Both the position numbers and the translations under genes were made by a program. A stretch of DNA of 64,000 nt from Flexivirga caeni (GTDB taxonomy: Bacteria > Actinomycetota > Actinomycetes > Actinomycetales > Dermatophilaceae). The stretch covers positions 1-64,000 of the forward strand of contig NZ_RJJQ01000002.1 in NCBI RefSeq assembly GCF_003724155.1. The letters run 5' to 3'. Positions 8,569 to 16,914 of the stretch are shown here, piece after piece. How positions within the stretch are numbered: position 1 is the stretch's first letter; every line of letters begins with the position of its first letter. The notes beneath the pieces were generated by a model. The model was not told the origin of the DNA, made no database searches, and saw only the letters and a program-made list of their open reading frames with translations.

Positions 8569-10292
8569 CCCGGCTGGGGCGTCGCGGCATCGGGGCGATC
8601 GTCGGACTGCTCTGCGGGGTGCTCGCCCTCGGCCCGGCTCTGGGCAAGGGGTTCCTGCTGCGCTACGACCTGGTCTTCGTGCCGCGTCTCGCGCTGAGCG
8701 ACCGCACTCTCGGCGTGGACGGCTCCGTGCCGCGGGCCGTGCCGAACGACTTCGTCGTCGCGGTGCTGTCGCACCTGGCGCCGGGCTGGATCGTCGAAAA
8801 GTGTTTGTTGCTCGCGGTGTTCGTGCTCGCCGGGGCGGGCGTGGGTGCCCTGTCGCGCAGCAGGCTGGGTGCGGCGGCGGCCGCCCTGGTCGCGTGCTGG
8901 AACCCGTATGTCGCCGAGCGGCTGTCGATCGGCCACTGGGGTTATCTCCTCGGCTACGCGTGCGTGCCGTTCCTGGTCCGCGCGGCCGGCGACGTGCGAG
9001 CGGGCCGGCGCCGCGCGGGTGCGCGGCTGGGTGTGTGGCTGCTGTTGAGCGCCGCAACGGGGTCCACAGGCGCCGTGCTCGGGATGATCGCGACGCTCGC
9101 GGTGCTGCTCGTGCCGAGCCGGGGCAACCGGCTCGAACGTGGCGAACTCGCGTGGGCGGCAGGAGTTTTCGTCCTCGCGAACGCCACTTGGTGGTTTTCC
9201 TATCTCTTCCTGGCTCCGTCGCAGTCGACCTCGCAGCTCGGTGTCGACGCCTTCATGTCCAGGGCCGACACGCCGTGGGGTGTCGTCGGGTCGCTGCTGA
9301 CCGGCGGCGGCATCTGGAACTCCGGCGTGTGGTTCGCCGAACGCTCCTCCGTGGTGGTGTCCTGCCTGGCCCTGCTGGCGGTGCTGCTGTGCGTGGCGGT
9401 CGCGGTTGCCGATCGGGTATGGCGGGAGGGTCCCGCGCTCGGCGGACTCGTGGTGGCCGGGCTGCTCGGGCTGGTGCTTGCCGCGGCCAGCGCGCTGCCC
9501 GTGGGTCGCGAGCTGATGACCGCCGTGATCACCGATCTCCCGGGCGGCGGGCTGCTGCGCGACGCGCAGAAGTTCGCCGGACTGTGGCTGATCCTGGTCG
9601 CGGTGCTGGGCGGGCGGCTGGTCGAGCGCGTGCGTCGCTTCGGAGTTTCGGCGGGCGTGCAGGGCGGCGTCGCCGTCGCGCTGGTGGTCGCGAGCTGGCC
9701 GGTGGTGACACTCACCGGATTCGCGTGGGGCGCAGGGGGAGCGTTCCGGGCAGTGGATTACCCGCCGGCATACACCGCGATGGCGGCACGGATCGACGCG
9801 CTGCCCGCTGGCGCGGTCGCGGTCTTTCCGTGGAGCCAATACCGGCAGTACGGCTGGGACGACGACGTGGTGCTGCTCGACCCCTGGCAACGGCTGGTCG
9901 ACAGGAACGTGCTGGTCAACGACGACCTGCCACTCGTGGGCGGCCAGGTGGTCCCCGGGGAGAGTCCGCAGGCGGCCCGGATCACCGCGGCGGTGCACTC
10001 GGGTCGCGACATACTGCCGACCCTGCGGGAGCAGGGGGTGCGCTACGTGCTGGTGGAGACCGACCAGCCGGTCGGCGCAGGGGAGCCCGATCTGAGTTCG
10101 GTGCGCCGGATCGCCGCCGAGCCGGGGTTGCGTCTCTACGATCTAGGCGGTGACGTGCGTGGACCGGCCCCCGGACCGGGCGACCGTTACACCGGCTGGC
10201 TGCTCGCCGCGCTCGCGCTGCTGGGGGTTGCGGCGCGGCTGGTGCTCGATAGCCTGAGAGACATCCGCACATTTGCGCTGACTCGCGGGTAA
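8565..10292 (+). CDS. polytopic membrane protein, possible GT-C type glycosyltransferase
   Basis: A 575-residue protein with about nine N-terminal membrane helices (for example IGAIVGLLCGVLALGPALG; VVSCLALLAVLLCVAVAVA). An external domain of roughly 130 residues (about 400-530) follows, and then one last helix, GWLLAALALLGVAARLVL. The first external loop has an Asp (LRYDLVFVPR), as GT-C transferases do, but no family motif is certain. The ATG overlaps the GT4 stop as ATGA. It closes the glycan operon. The substrate is unknown; a role in assembling or modifying the polymer made by its neighbours is inferred from the operon only. Confidence 0.7.
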   Translation: MTRLGRRGIGAIVGLLCGVLALGPALGKGFLLRYDLVFVPRLALSDRTLGVDGSVPRAVPNDFVVAVLSHLAPGWIVEKCLLLAVFVLAGAGVGALSRSRLGAAAAALVACWNPYVAERLSIGHWGYLLGYACVPFLVRAAGDVRAGRRRAGARLGVWLLLSAATGSTGAVLGMIATLAVLLVPSRGNRLERGELAWAAGVFVLANATWWFSYLFLAPSQSTSQLGVDAFMSRADTPWGVVGSLLTGGGIWNSGVWFAERSSVVVSCLALLAVLLCVAVAVADRVWREGPALGGLVVAGLLGLVLAAASALPVGRELMTAVITDLPGGGLLRDAQKFAGLWLILVAVLGGRLVERVRRFGVSAGVQGGVAVALVVASWPVVTLTGFAWGAGGAFRAVDYPPAYTAMAARIDALPAGAVAVFPWSQYRQYGWDDDVVLLDPWQRLVDRNVLVNDDLPLVGGQVVPGESPQAARITAAVHSGRDILPTLREQGVRYVLVETDQPVGAGEPDLSSVRRIAAEPGLRLYDLGGDVRGPAPGPGDRYTGWLLAALALLGVAARLVLDSLRDIRTFALTRG

Positions 10293-10348
10293 CATAGGAG
10301 TTCACGCAGCGCCGCACCGGCAGACAGCAGCAATCCGAGAGGGACGCG

Positions 10349-10501
10349 ATGGGCGAGTCCAACAAGAAGGTCCTCTACAACGTGGGTGGGGCAGTCGTCG
10401 GTGCCGTCCTCGCGACCGTGGCGATCTTCGGGCTGATCGCGCAACAGGGCTCGGTGACGCAGCCGCAGAAGTTCTCCTCGACGATCAACTACAACCAGTA
10501 G
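10349..10501 (+). CDS. DUF2613-like small single-helix membrane/secreted protein
   Basis: A 50-residue protein, MGESNKKVLYNVGG..., with one hydrophobic segment (AVVGAVLATVAIFGLIAQQG, about 15-34) and a short polar tail ending STINYNQ. A good ribosome site (GAGAGGG, about 10338-10344) precedes the ATG. In mycobacteria a small DUF2613 secreted protein is encoded next to aftD (Rv0236A beside Rv0236c). Size, helix position and neighbourhood all match that arrangement, so this is probably its counterpart. No biochemical role is established for the family. It is too short for most automatic gene callers. Confidence 0.65.
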   Translation: MGESNKKVLYNVGGAVVGAVLATVAIFGLIAQQGSVTQPQKFSSTINYNQ

Positions 10502-11155
10502 TTCGTCCCGCCCGCAGATTCCCCGCAACGCCAACACATTCCGGGACTGGCTGAGGTGCGCGTTCAGCGACCTCGGAAGTTGCCGCTGCGCCCACAAAAC
10601 CCCGCAGAAAGACAGTTGCCCCGGGAGTCCGAGCCGTGCAGCTCGAATGGTCGCCGGGGCGTTACGTCTAGATCTTTATCGAGCCCGGGCTGGTAATCAA
10701 GCGTCGCGTTGTGAGCGTCGCGGCGGGCGCGGTCGAAGCGATCACCGCCCTCGGCCGGCCCGGCGGACGCCCTTTCGGCGGCGACCCGGACACGCACGAA
10801 GAAGTGTAAGCCGGCTTGGTCGAGCGGTGGCCGGCGTGATCGGCTTGTGTCGACGGCGGCGGCCCGGGATCGGCGCGCGTGGCTCCTGCACGGCGTCGAG
10901 GAGCCCGAGTGGGCACTTACTGACGGGTACAGGCCTCGGTGGCGACGCCGTCCCCTGACGAGTCCGCGCCGAGCGGGGTAGTTCCGCACCGAGCGGGGTA
11001 GAACCAGCGCGAGAATCCGCGTGCGTAAGTACCCCGGTCGGCGGTGAAGTACCCCGCTCGGCGAGGAAGCGCACCATGCCGCCCCCCTCTCCGGGACCTG
11101 TGCACAAACCGGCCGGGTCCCGGGGGATGTGGACAACACAGTGTCACGAAAACTG
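10502..11155. other. intergenic region without a recognisable gene
   Basis: About 650 bp between the glycan operon and the DUF222 gene. Frames on both strands are Arg/Pro/Ser-rich and have no homology that I recognise. The inverted repeats at 10964-11066 are the only clear structure. It may be the decayed edge of the accessory region that follows. Confidence 0.5.
10964..11066. repeat. paired direct and inverted 12-bp repeats forming a large dyad
   Basis: CCGAGCGGGGTA occurs at 10969-10980 and again, 20 bp later, at 10989-11000. Its inverse, TACCCCGGTCGG (one change) and TACCCCGCTCGG (exact), follows at 11030-11041 and 11050-11061, again 20 bp apart. The whole can fold into a long imperfect cruciform or hairpin with a loop of about 30 nt. 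It ends 130 bp before the DUF222-HNH gene and could be an end of that mobile-type element. Confidence 0.75.
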
Positions 11156-11187
11156 TTGCATCCGAACAACATTCGGGTATACTCGAA
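11156..11187 (+). promoter_or_regulatory. leaderless-type promoter with overlapping 16-bp palindrome for the DUF222-HNH gene
   Basis: TTGCAT (11156-11161), 16 bp, then TATACT (11178-11183, five of six matches to consensus), 7 nt before the ATG. The -10 lies inside TTCGGGTATACTCGAA (11172-11187), a palindrome with one mismatched pair, so a repressor may sit on it. LexA control is known for several mycobacterial 13E12-family genes. The TCGAAC half-site here is suggestive, but a full SOS box (TCGAAC N4 GTTCGA) is not present. Confidence 0.5.
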
Positions 11188-11190
11188 CAC

Positions 11191-12528
11191 ATGGACGACA
11201 CCACGAAAACCAGTGCGGGAGACGGCGTGGCCGTCTTCGGTGTTGCTGTGGTGTCCGCGTTCCGCGAGCAGCTGACCGCACCCATCAGTGCGGATGCTGA
11301 CACCGACCTGCTGGCCGAGCTACGGGCGTTGGAGGAACTGAAGAACGCGATCAGCGCCCGGCAAGCCCGGATCACCGTCGCCGTACATGAGCGGCAGCGT
11401 GACCGGGATGTTCCGCGCGGGATCGACCCGGCCGACACCGCGCGGCTGGTCGGGTCACACGTCGCACTCGCCCGCCGCTGCTCACCCCACTTGGGGTCCC
11501 GGCTGCTGGGTCTCGCGCACGCCGTCGTGGAGGAAATGCCGCACACCCTGGCCGCGCTCACCACCGGGGTGATCAGTGAAGGGGACGCCACCACCCTGTG
11601 CCGGGAAACCGCATGCCTCACGAAAAAGGACCGGGGCACGGTGGACGCCGGGGTCGCCGACCAACTCGGGCAGGTCAGTCACCGCCGCCTGGAAGCCACC
11701 GCCCGGGAACACGCCTACCGGGTCGACCCCGCCGCGATCGTGGCTCGCCGGGCACGGGCTGAAACGCAACGCCGGGTCACGCTACGGCCCGCACCCGACT
11801 GCATGACCCAGCTGACCGCTTTGCTGCCGGTCAAGGACGGGGTCGCCTGCTACGCCGCCCTCACCACCGCAGCCGGCGCCGCCCGCGCCGACTCGGGCGA
11901 CACCAGGTCGCCGGGGCAGGTGATGGCCGACACCCTGACCGAACGCGTCACCGGCCGCACACCCGCCGACGGTGTCAACGTGCAGGTGAACCTGCTGATG
12001 CCCGTCGACACCCTGACCGGAGACACCCCAGCCCACCTGGCCGGATACGGACCCATCCCCGCCGACCTCGCCCGCCAACTCGCCACCGGCAGCGACGAGA
12101 ACACCCGGGTGCAGGTGCGGCGCCTGTTCACCCACCCCGGCACCGGCGACCTGATCGGCATGGATTCCCGGGCACGCACCTACCCCGGGCTCCTCGCCCA
12201 CCTCATCCGATTGCGGGATCAGACCTGCCGCACACCGTTCTGCAACGGCACGATCCGGCACATCGACCACATCCGCCCCCACGCGTCAGGCGGGGAAACC
12301 ACCGAACGCGACGGCCAAGGACTCTGCGAACGCTGCAACTACGTCAAAGAACACCCCGACTATTCGGTCACCGGCGATGCCGGACAAACCACCACCTCCA
12401 CAGGTGGGCTGACCGCGACCAGTCACCCACCCCCACCACCCGGGTTACCGCCACCCACCCGCTCATACACCGAACGCACCCTCATCGACTTCATCTGGGT
12501 CGAGGGCATTTACCGAGAAGCCAGCTGA
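11191..12528 (+). CDS. DUF222 and HNH endonuclease domain protein (REP13E12-type family)
   Basis: A 445-residue protein. The N-terminal two thirds (about 30-320) is the alpha-helical DUF222 region found in 13E12 repeat proteins. The C-terminal HNH nuclease (about 340-390) shows RDQTCRTPFCNGTIRHIDHI, the two zinc-binding cysteine pairs (CRTPFC and CERC), the catalytic HIDH, and LCERCNYVKEHP. A Pro/Thr-rich tail follows. Such genes are multicopy in many actinobacteria and behave as mobile or repeated elements. The ATG at 11191 is taken because a TATACT hexamer ends 7 nt before it; the frame is open further upstream but without promoter or ribosome site. Confidence 0.88.
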   Translation: MDDTTKTSAGDGVAVFGVAVVSAFREQLTAPISADADTDLLAELRALEELKNAISARQARITVAVHERQRDRDVPRGIDPADTARLVGSHVALARRCSPHLGSRLLGLAHAVVEEMPHTLAALTTGVISEGDATTLCRETACLTKKDRGTVDAGVADQLGQVSHRRLEATAREHAYRVDPAAIVARRARAETQRRVTLRPAPDCMTQLTALLPVKDGVACYAALTTAAGAARADSGDTRSPGQVMADTLTERVTGRTPADGVNVQVNLLMPVDTLTGDTPAHLAGYGPIPADLARQLATGSDENTRVQVRRLFTHPGTGDLIGMDSRARTYPGLLAHLIRLRDQTCRTPFCNGTIRHIDHIRPHASGGETTERDGQGLCERCNYVKEHPDYSVTGDAGQTTTSTGGLTATSHPPPPPGLPPPTRSYTERTLIDFIWVEGIYREAS

Positions 12529-12597
12529 GCAACCCGGCGGCTTGTAGTCGACGATCCGCCCTTCGATCGGGGCGCTGACGCTGGTTCCCTGACAGCT

Positions 12598-12625
12598 GGT
12601 TGTGACAATGGCTATTGTCACAACC
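12598..12625. promoter_or_regulatory. perfect 12-bp inverted repeat abutting the start codon of the recombinase-like gene
   Basis: GGTTGTGACAAT (12598-12609), spacer GGCT, ATTGTCACAACC (12614-12625). The arms match without error and the ATG follows immediately. TATTGT (12613-12618) inside it fits a -10 hexamer 7 nt before the ATG, so anything binding here would block transcription. It is probably an operator for self-regulation. Confidence 0.65.
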
Positions 12626-13549
12626 ATGGACTTCGACCGGCTGCTCGATCAGTACGTGGCGGACCTCATCGACCGCGGGCGTCGGCCGGCCACCGTGCGC
12701 GGCTACCGGACAGACCTGCGCAAGCTCGGGCAGTCGCTGGGCGGCCGAGAGTTGACGGCGGAGAGGGTGACCCGTCACCTGGCCTCGTTGACGGAGTTTG
12801 CGCCGGCGACGAGGGCTCGTCATACCGCCGCCTTGCGCAGCTTCCTGCGGTGGTACGACGCGCGGACTCCGGGTAGGCCAGGGCTGCTCCGCCTCCTCGA
12901 CGGCGCATCGCCGCGCCGCGACACACCGACGCACCCCAGCCCACCGGCCGGCGGCAGCACGACGACCGACCCGCACGCGGACTGTGACGGAGACGCGGCG
13001 CTGCGGTGCATTCCCAGGCAAGCGGACCGCGACCACCTCTTCTTCGGGCTGATCCGGCGCCTGGGTCTGCGGCCCTCCGAGGCACTCAACCTGCGCGTGG
13101 AGGACATCGACAGGTCCGCGCGACACCTCGACGTACCGGGCTGGGGCGGCATTCGACGCAGGGTGTATGTCGACGACCTCGACGTCCACTTGCGCCTGCT
13201 CAACTGGCGCGAAGCAATCGGCCGAACAAGCGGTGCGCTCTTCGCCGGCGAAAACCCCGAAAAGCCAGTGAGTTACCAGGCGATGGCAAAACGATGGGAC
13301 CGCTACGTCCGCGAAGCCGCAGTCGTCTCGCACCTGGGCGATCTGCGACGAGCCCACCTGGCGGAACTGACCGCTGGCGGCATACCGGCATCGGTGATCG
13401 CCCAACGATTGGGACTGCGTAACCTGCCGATCACCAGCTGGTCCTCACCGGCCCAGGACAGCGACCAACTCCTCGACGCCTGGCACGACGCACGCCACCC
13501 CGCCGACGTCGGCAAACCGAAATCACCTCGGAGAACTTCGGGAGCCTGA
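12626..13549 (+). CDS. tyrosine-recombinase-fold protein lacking catalytic residues
   Basis: 307 residues. An N-terminal SAM-like (core-binding) domain (about 1-80; YVADLIDRGRRPATVRGYRTD) leads to a C-terminal integrase-like domain. Box I keeps its arginine (RLGLRPSEALNLRVEDID). In box II the usual HxLRH...LGH...Y reads GDLRRAHLAEL, then QRLGLRN, then ITSWSS. The arginine is kept, both histidines are replaced (Gly, Leu), and the tyrosine nucleophile is replaced by Trp. The lysine hairpin also looks altered (GWGGIRRRVYV). Strand exchange is therefore unlikely; a DNA-binding role is more plausible. It is coupled to the MFS exporter 1 bp downstream. The start follows the palindrome at 12598-12625. 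A diverged recombinase with a tyrosine elsewhere is not excluded. Confidence 0.7.
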   Translation: MDFDRLLDQYVADLIDRGRRPATVRGYRTDLRKLGQSLGGRELTAERVTRHLASLTEFAPATRARHTAALRSFLRWYDARTPGRPGLLRLLDGASPRRDTPTHPSPPAGGSTTTDPHADCDGDAALRCIPRQADRDHLFFGLIRRLGLRPSEALNLRVEDIDRSARHLDVPGWGGIRRRVYVDDLDVHLRLLNWREAIGRTSGALFAGENPEKPVSYQAMAKRWDRYVREAAVVSHLGDLRRAHLAELTAGGIPASVIAQRLGLRNLPITSWSSPAQDSDQLLDAWHDARHPADVGKPKSPRRTSGA

Positions 13550-13550
13550 C

Positions 13551-14801
13551 GTGGCCTCGCTGTGGCGGAACCGGTCGTTCAACCTGCTGTGGACCGGCCA
13601 GACCATCAACGGTGTAGGAAGCGCGGTGTCGACGGTCGCGATCCCGCTCGTCGCGGTCAAGCAACTGCACGCCGCACCGTTCGGTGTCGGGGTCATCACC
13701 GCGGCCGAGTGGCTCCCGGCCTTGCTGATCGGCCTCCTGGTCGGCGTCTGGGTCGACCGGCACCACCGGCGCGCCACCATGATCTGGGCCGGCGCCGGCC
13801 AGGCTGTCTCGATGGCAATCGTCCCCGCGGTCGCGCAGTGGGGCCGGCCGACGATGCCGGTACTGATCCTCGCGGCCGGATTGTGCGGGCTGTTCGGGGT
13901 GTTCTTCCGCACCGCCTACAGCCCGTACCTGCGCCTCGTCGTGCCGCGGGAAGACCTGGCACGGGCCAACGCCAAGCTGCGCAGCAGCCGCTCGGTCGCC
14001 AGCATCTGCGGACCCGCGCTCGGTGGCGCCCTCGTGCAACTCGCCGGTGCCGCGCGGGCAGTCACCGCGGACGCAGCCAGCTTCCTGGTCGCGTGCCTGT
14101 GCATCTCCCGCATCGACATCGAGGAGCCACCACCGGCCCGGACCAGCGGCGACACGTCCCTGTGGCCCGCGATCACCGATGGCGTTACCTACCTGCTACG
14201 TGCCCGGCTCCTGCGCGCAGTGAGCCTGTCACTGGCAGCAATCAACTTCCTGCTCACCGCCGCGGGAGCGGTCGAGGTTTACTTCCTGGTGCGGGACGTT
14301 CACCTCTCCGCCGGCTCCATCGGCGTCATTCTCGCGGTAGGCTCCAGCGGCGGCCTCGTCGGCGCCTTCATCGCGGGCAGCGTCACCGAACGGTTCGGAT
14401 TCAACGCTGCGGCGGCCGGGGCGCTCTGCGTGACCGCGCCGCTCGGACTACTGATGGCGTGCGCCGGTCGCGGGCCGGCAGCGAGCCTGTTCGCAGTCGG
14501 ACTCTTCGTGCTCACCTTCGGGCTCACGATCTCGACGGTCGCCTTCATGACGCTGCGTCAACTCGCCAGCTCACCGGCGATCCTGGGCCGGGTCTCGGCC
14601 ACCTCGGACCTGCTCATGTCGGCCACCATCCCGCTCGGCGCACTCATAGGGGGCGCCCTCGGGTCATGGCTCGGCGCACGCGTGGCACTGTTCGCGATCA
14701 TCGCGACACTCTGCCTCCTCGCGCTCGGACTGGTCCTGAGCCGAACCCTCACCGGCTCCCATACCACCGCCGAGGAACCTGCGACCGCCAACTCCGGCTA
14801 A
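13551..14801 (+). CDS. MFS exporter, MFS_3 (EntS/MefA-like) family
   Basis: 416 residues with 12 predicted membrane helices. The amino end SLWRNRSFNLLWTGQTINGVGSAV is typical of MFS_3 proteins, and the loop 2-3 motif A is VGVWVDRHHRRATMI (about 63-77). The family includes the enterobactin exporter EntS and Mef macrolide-efflux pumps, so proton-driven export of a drug or natural product is likely; the substrate is not visible. The GTG lies 1 bp after the stop of the recombinase-like gene, so the two form one operon, probably under the palindromic operator at 12598. Confidence 0.85.
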   Translation: MASLWRNRSFNLLWTGQTINGVGSAVSTVAIPLVAVKQLHAAPFGVGVITAAEWLPALLIGLLVGVWVDRHHRRATMIWAGAGQAVSMAIVPAVAQWGRPTMPVLILAAGLCGLFGVFFRTAYSPYLRLVVPREDLARANAKLRSSRSVASICGPALGGALVQLAGAARAVTADAASFLVACLCISRIDIEEPPPARTSGDTSLWPAITDGVTYLLRARLLRAVSLSLAAINFLLTAAGAVEVYFLVRDVHLSAGSIGVILAVGSSGGLVGAFIAGSVTERFGFNAAAAGALCVTAPLGLLMACAGRGPAASLFAVGLFVLTFGLTISTVAFMTLRQLASSPAILGRVSATSDLLMSATIPLGALIGGALGSWLGARVALFAIIATLCLLALGLVLSRTLTGSHTTAEEPATANSG

Positions 14802-14827
14802 CCAATGGAACGCACCGATTGAAACAC

Positions 14828-14856
14828 TTGTATGACGTACATTTGTTCGCCATACT
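14828..14856 (+). promoter_or_regulatory. candidate promoter for the second MFS exporter
   Basis: TTGTAT (14828-14833), 17 bp, CATACT (14851-14856). A ribosome site (AGAGG, about 14875) lies before the GTG at 14885. Moderate matches only. Confidence 0.35.
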
Positions 14857-14884
14857 GGATCGTTGTGATGGCTAGAGGCGTCCC

Positions 14885-16102
14885 GTGACTACGACCGCCG
14901 AGGACAGCCGGCTCAAGCTCCCTGGGAAGTTCTGGCGGTTGTGGTGGGCCTCGACTGTCGACACGGTCGGAGATGGTGCGTTCGCGGTTGCCGTGCCGTT
15001 GCTCGCGGTCAGCCTGACCAGGGATTCGCGACTGATCGCCGTGGTGTCGGCGGCCAGTTTCCTGCCATGGCTGCTGGTGTCGCTGCCGGTCGGGGCGATT
15101 GTCGACCGGCGTGACCGCACCAGACTCATGTGGACGTCGCAGGTCTTCCAGGTGGTGATCGTCTCGGTCGCCGCGATCCTCATCGGCCTGCATCGTTTCG
15201 ACATTGCGGCGCTGGCGGCGGTCGCGTTCGTGCTGGGCGTCGCGGAGGTGGTCTTCGGCAACGCTTCCCAGGCGGTGCTGCCCGAGATCGTTCCGAAGTC
15301 GTTGCTGCACAAGGCAAACGGATATCAGTCGACCACCGCTCGGGTGGGGCAGACGTTCGTCGGGCCGCCGATCGGCAGCTTCTTGTTCGCGCTGTCGGCG
15401 GTCTTCGCGTTCTGGATGAACGCCGCATCCTTCGCGGTGTCTGCGGCGATGCTGGCGGGCCTGACCGTCTCGCGGCGGACCACGTCCGTGACGCATCAGC
15501 CGATGACCGGTGCGATAAAGAAAGGTCTGTCGTTCCTGCTGCGTGACCGCCTGTTGCGCACGCTCGCGATCCTGCTGAGCGTCAACACGTTCTGCTTCCA
15601 GATGGGGCAGGTGACGCTGGTGCTGTTGGCCACGCGGGTGCTGCACCTGAGCCCGCGTGGCTACGGGATTGTGTTGGCAGTGGCCGCGATCGGCGGCATT
15701 CTGGGCGGACTCACCAACGCCCGCATCGTCACCCGGCTCGGCGAGTTCCGTGCAGTGGTCGTGTCGTTGACGATCAACGCGTTGGCGTTCGTAGCGATCT
15801 CTGCCTCGTCCGATGCCGTCGTCCTTGCACTGTCGCTGGCGGTCAGCGCATTCACCACCACCCTGTGGAGCATCGCGACCGTCACCCTGCGACAACAACG
15901 CGTCCCGAACCAGCTGTTCGGCCGGGTCAACAGCGTCTACCGCATGCTCGGCTGGGGCCTGATGCCACTCGGCGCCCTGGTTGGCGGATTCGTGGCGCAC
16001 GGGATAGGCAACCGCACCCCGTATGCCGTCGCCGGCATCATCCGCGGACTCGCGCTACTCGCAGCGCTACCAGCACTGCGAAGCGCCATACGAACGAAGT
16101 GA
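14885..16102 (+). CDS. MFS exporter, MFS_3 (EntS/MefA-like) family
   Basis: 405 residues, about 12 membrane helices. It begins TTAEDSRLKLPGKFWRLWWASTVDTVGDGA and has motif A as VGAIVDRRDRTRLMW (about 71-85). It is related to, but clearly different from, the exporter at 13551, so it is not a recent duplicate. GTG 14885 has the ribosome site AGAGG about 5 nt upstream and its own candidate promoter. It is convergent with the ABC exporter ATPase. It is the second of three MFS_3 pumps in 8 kb, which suggests a locus for efflux of toxic compounds. Confidence 0.85.
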   Translation: MTTTAEDSRLKLPGKFWRLWWASTVDTVGDGAFAVAVPLLAVSLTRDSRLIAVVSAASFLPWLLVSLPVGAIVDRRDRTRLMWTSQVFQVVIVSVAAILIGLHRFDIAALAAVAFVLGVAEVVFGNASQAVLPEIVPKSLLHKANGYQSTTARVGQTFVGPPIGSFLFALSAVFAFWMNAASFAVSAAMLAGLTVSRRTTSVTHQPMTGAIKKGLSFLLRDRLLRTLAILLSVNTFCFQMGQVTLVLLATRVLHLSPRGYGIVLAVAAIGGILGGLTNARIVTRLGEFRAVVVSLTINALAFVAISASSDAVVLALSLAVSAFTTTLWSIATVTLRQQRVPNQLFGRVNSVYRMLGWGLMPLGALVGGFVAHGIGNRTPYAVAGIIRGLALLAALPALRSAIRTK

Positions 16103-16177
16103 GCGCGCCCACCGAACGCGAAACCAACGTTCGTCATCTGCGTGTGACCACCCTAGCCGCACGCAAATTCTGCATGT

Positions 16178-16888
16178 TCATGGCGTTCTCGCGTCTGCAT
16201 TTTTCTGTTCGTCGATGTGTCCGGAGTCGATGTGTATGACATCGTCGGCTTGCGCGGCGACGGTGGTGTCGTGGGTGGCGATGACCAGCGTCGTGCCGTG
16301 GTCTTGTTGCAGTTGGAACAGGAGGTCGAGGACTCCGGTAGCGGTGGTGGTGTCGAGGTTTCCGGTGGGTTCGTCCGCGATCAGCAGGGTGGGCCGGTGG
16401 ATCATGGCCCGGGCGATCGCGACGCGTTGTTGTTGCCCACCGGACAGTTGGGAGGGCATGGCGTGTTCGCGGCCGTGCAGGCCGACCGCTTCCAGCAGTT
16501 GACGGGCCGCGTCGTGCCGGTCGAAGTCGACCCGGCGGGCGACCAGGGGCACGAGCACGTTGTCCAGCGCGGATAGGGCTGGCAGCAGGTGGAATTGCTG
16601 GAACACGAACCCGATGCTGGAGCGATAGTCGGCCAGCTTGTTGCGGGTGAGCGCCCCCAGGTTCTGGCCATCGACGGTGATGGTGCCACTGTCGGGCCGG
16701 TCGATCCCGCCGATCAGGTGCAGCAGCGTCGATTTCCCGGAACCGGAGCGTCCCACGATCGCGGTGGCGCTGCCCTCGTCGATGGACAGGGTGAGGTGGT
16801 CGGCTGCCTGGATGGTGCTCTCGCCGAGCCGGTAACTCTTCGTGACGTCGTCCAGGTGGATGAACGCCGTGCTGGGATCAGTAACCAT
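16178..16888 (-). CDS. ABC transporter ATP-binding protein, MacB/LolD-like
   Basis: A 236-residue ATPase with Walker A GRSGSGKST (about 45-53), Q-loop FVFQQFHLLPAL, signature LSGGQQQR (about 143-150) and Walker B TLLIADEPTGNLD (about 163-175), followed by the H-loop ATHD. The ADEPTGNLD form is characteristic of the MacB/LolD/FtsE class, which works with FtsX-type permeases. The gene lies 26 bp downstream of such a permease on the same strand. The pair probably drives export of a lipid, peptide or antibiotic, or performs mechanotransmission at the membrane; the substrate is unknown. Confidence 0.9.
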   Translation of the reverse strand: MVTDPSTAFIHLDDVTKSYRLGESTIQAADHLTLSIDEGSATAIVGRSGSGKSTLLHLIGGIDRPDSGTITVDGQNLGALTRNKLADYRSSIGFVFQQFHLLPALSALDNVLVPLVARRVDFDRHDAARQLLEAVGLHGREHAMPSQLSGGQQQRVAIARAMIHRPTLLIADEPTGNLDTTTATGVLDLLFQLQQDHGTTLVIATHDTTVAAQADDVIHIDSGHIDEQKNADARTP

Positions 16889-16914
16889 GACCGCCTTCCG
16901 TGGTGCCCGTGTCG

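Noticed and set aside
10564-11190. 208-codon minus-strand frame upstream of the DUF222 gene
   Set aside because: Arg/Ser/Pro-rich, crosses the inverted repeats and has no known domain or ribosome site.
11183-11198. LexA (SOS) box over the DUF222-HNH start
   Set aside because: Only the left half (TCGAAC) matches; the right half is GGACGA instead of GTTCGA. Kept as a suggestion within the promoter entry, not as a site.
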